A program made the translations under genes and the position numbers. This document shows positions 15,149 through 16,370 of a DNA stretch of 16,370 bases, piece by piece. Origin of the DNA: an uncultured Desulfurobacterium sp. (GTDB taxonomy: Bacteria; Aquificota; Aquificia; Desulfurobacteriales; Desulfurobacteriaceae). Positions within the stretch are counted from its first letter, which is position 1, and each line of letters begins with the position of its first letter. The stretch lies in NCBI GenBank assembly GCA_913055135.1, contig CAJXJV010000008.1:1-16370 (forward strand), given 5' to 3'. The notes under the pieces were generated by a model. It saw only the letters and a list, made by a program, of their open reading frames with translations, was not told the DNA's origin and searched no databases.

Positions 15149-16370
15149 TCAGTCGAGGGTGCCAGCAGAAACAATGTATACAGGAAGTTCTGTCTTAGGT
15201 AGTCCCAGAAAACGCTGGAGATCGAAGTCGTAAAAGGCTCCAATACCGCAAGCACCAAGTTCTATGGATTCAGCGGAGAGGTATAGAAATACACCGAGAG
15301 CTCCCGCCTCCATCAGAGCTCCCCTGTAATCCCTGTTCTTCTTTCCCTTAAAGTCGTGGGTGAAGATGACATTCACGTTAGCCCGGGAAACAAAGCTCTG
15401 TCCTAAGCAGAGGTAGGCAAACTCCATGTTGAAGTTACCTTTCATAGTTGGGTAGAGTTTTTCTTCTCCAACGGCGTAAATGCCATCCGATATTCCCTCA
15501 ACATTTTTCACTTGAACGTAGAAGTTTGTTTGGGGAAAATCCCAGTCTGCCGGGAAGCAGGAGAGGGAAGATTCAAGCAAGTGTTTAAACCTGTCAAACT
15601 CAAGTCTCTTTCCCGTGAACTCCCTTCTTGAACGCCTTTTAAGGAGTGTATCCTTTAAAGACAGTGACTTAACCTCAGGATAGACTTCGGGGAATTCAGG
15701 GTAGTTTCTATAGAACTCACATGAGGTTAGATTGCCAGAAAGGTGGGTGTTGACAATTTCGCTGTTGTATATGGGCTTTTTCAGAATTGGCTGGTAGTCC
15801 GGGAAACGGGCTGTGAATATAAACTCTTCTCCCCAGTATAGAGCTGGTTTATCTATTAGAATAGCTGCAAGGGCAAATTCGTTTTCACCGTCGATACCAA
15901 GAAGCTGGTTAAGTTTGTCGTCTATAAATTTAGAAACAACGTTCCCTCCAAGACCTATTGACCTCAGGTAAGCCACACCGTTGGCAGCCATGTGTCCGAC
16001 ATCAAGGAGGCAGTAGCGGTAAGCCCTTGTTCCGTACTTCCATGCACTGCGAGCATAGATGGAAGTTATAACTGCAACGATGTTTCCTGGAACCTCTGCG
16101 CAGAGGGCTGCCTGAAGGTGCTCAAAAAGGTTTTTCTCAATTAGAAGCTCTAAGGAGTGGTCTGTGGGCTGGTAGTGATAGAGACCATCAGGGAGTTCTG
16201 AAAGATCTTTAACAAAGAGATAAAGCTCAAATGGGTAGAGAGCTCCAGCAGAAGGTGTGGCTCTAAAGGCAAATTCCTCCCCGTGAAAGTTCTCAACCTT
16301 TGTTATTCCATTCATGGAGAAGGCAAAGTTTGAAAGTTCCTGAAGGGAAAGGGTATCCTCAGCTCCTTCA
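15149..16370 (-). CDS. SagB/ThcOx-type tandem nitroreductase-domain protein, cut by right edge
   Basis: The frame remains open past the first visible ATG (16315) to the window edge. The upstream codons (AEDTLSLQELSNFAFSMNG) look like real SagB-type N-terminus, so the protein is longer than the 388 residues from that Met. Numbered from Met 16315, the first half has ATPSAGALYPFELYLF (19-34), DGLYHY (43-48) and RAYRYCLLDVGHMAANG (97-113), the FMN oxidoreductase layout of SagB/McbC-like enzymes. The second half begins again with LLKRRSRREFTGK (224-236), then SDGIYAV (276-282) and YRGALMEAGALGVFLYL (330-346). Family relatives oxidise azolines to azoles or act as flavin dehydrogenases; no precursor peptide or cyclodehydratase is seen here. 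It lies upstream of, and on the same strand as, groES. The substrate is unknown. Confidence 0.82.
   Translation of the reverse strand, partial: EGAEDTLSLQELSNFAFSMNGITKVENFHGEEFAFRATPSAGALYPFELYLFVKDLSELPDGLYHYQPTDHSLELLIEKNLFEHLQAALCAEVPGNIVAVITSIYARSAWKYGTRAYRYCLLDVGHMAANGVAYLRSIGLGGNVVSKFIDDKLNQLLGIDGENEFALAAILIDKPALYWGEEFIFTARFPDYQPILKKPIYNSEIVNTHLSGNLTSCEFYRNYPEFPEVYPEVKSLSLKDTLLKRRSRREFTGKRLEFDRFKHLLESSLSCFPADWDFPQTNFYVQVKNVEGISDGIYAVGEEKLYPTMKGNFNMEFAYLCLGQSFVSRANVNVIFTHDFKGKKNRDYRGALMEAGALGVFLYLSAESIELGACGIGAFYDFDLQRFLGLPKTELPVYIVSAGTLD

Overview
The window looks like an ordinary chromosomal segment of a thermophilic bacterium. My best guess is Aquificota, in or near Desulfurobacteriaceae. 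This rests on the Lys/Glu-rich proteins, frequent AGA/AGG Arg and ATA Ile codons, tightly packed overlapping genes, an HrcA/CIRCE-type groESL operon, and the general look of the proteins. It is an impression from reading, not a database result. Most of the content is housekeeping; I see no CRISPR array, toxin-antitoxin pair, biosynthetic cluster or intact mobile element.

Layout. Positions 3-113 hold the C-terminal tail of an integrase-type (rve) transposase cut by the left edge. A tRNA-Leu(GAG) follows (157-244), and its near-consensus promoter begins inside the transposase stop codon. Next come a small coiled-coil/membrane protein (392-715, +) and a two-TM potassium channel with a cytoplasmic RCK/TrkA region (724-1776, -). 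A plus-strand operon (1831-4842) encodes a RusA-like Holliday-junction resolvase, a COG2509-type FAD dehydrogenase and a BASS-family transporter, joined by overlaps of 35 and 4 bases. It meets, tail to tail with a 24-base overlap, a minus-strand pair: DUF445 membrane protein and RNA 2',3'-cyclic phosphodiesterase ThpR.

From about 6540 a plus-strand series runs to 12984: pyruvate kinase and a DASS (SLC13-like) anion/sodium symporter, then a membrane-anchored thioredoxin translationally coupled to a beta-CASP metallo-beta-lactamase ribonuclease, then rpiB-glyA. A strong bidirectional terminator at about 13016-13050 separates glyA from the convergent groES-groEL operon. That operon carries a perfect CIRCE operator next to its promoter. 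At the right edge, on the minus strand and running out of the window, is a SagB/ThcOx-like protein with two nitroreductase halves fused in tandem.

How the genes fit together. pyk, rpiB and glyA are central carbon and one-carbon enzymes. The DASS transporter next to pyk would fit C4-dicarboxylate or related anion traffic around PEP/pyruvate. groESL is the heat-shock unit. The points most worth a second look are: (1) a chromosomal RusA-like resolvase with all four known catalytic residues at E. coli spacing, overlapping an FAD dehydrogenase gene; (2) the tandem nitroreductase; (3) the thioredoxin/beta-CASP RNase pair; (4) the tRNA-Leu promoter embedded in an IS remnant; and (5) a pyruvate kinase with residues typical of K+-independent enzymes. 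Several start codons should be moved: thpR to 6523, the thioredoxin to a TTG at 9441, groES to 15030. The DUF445 gene appears to use TTG.
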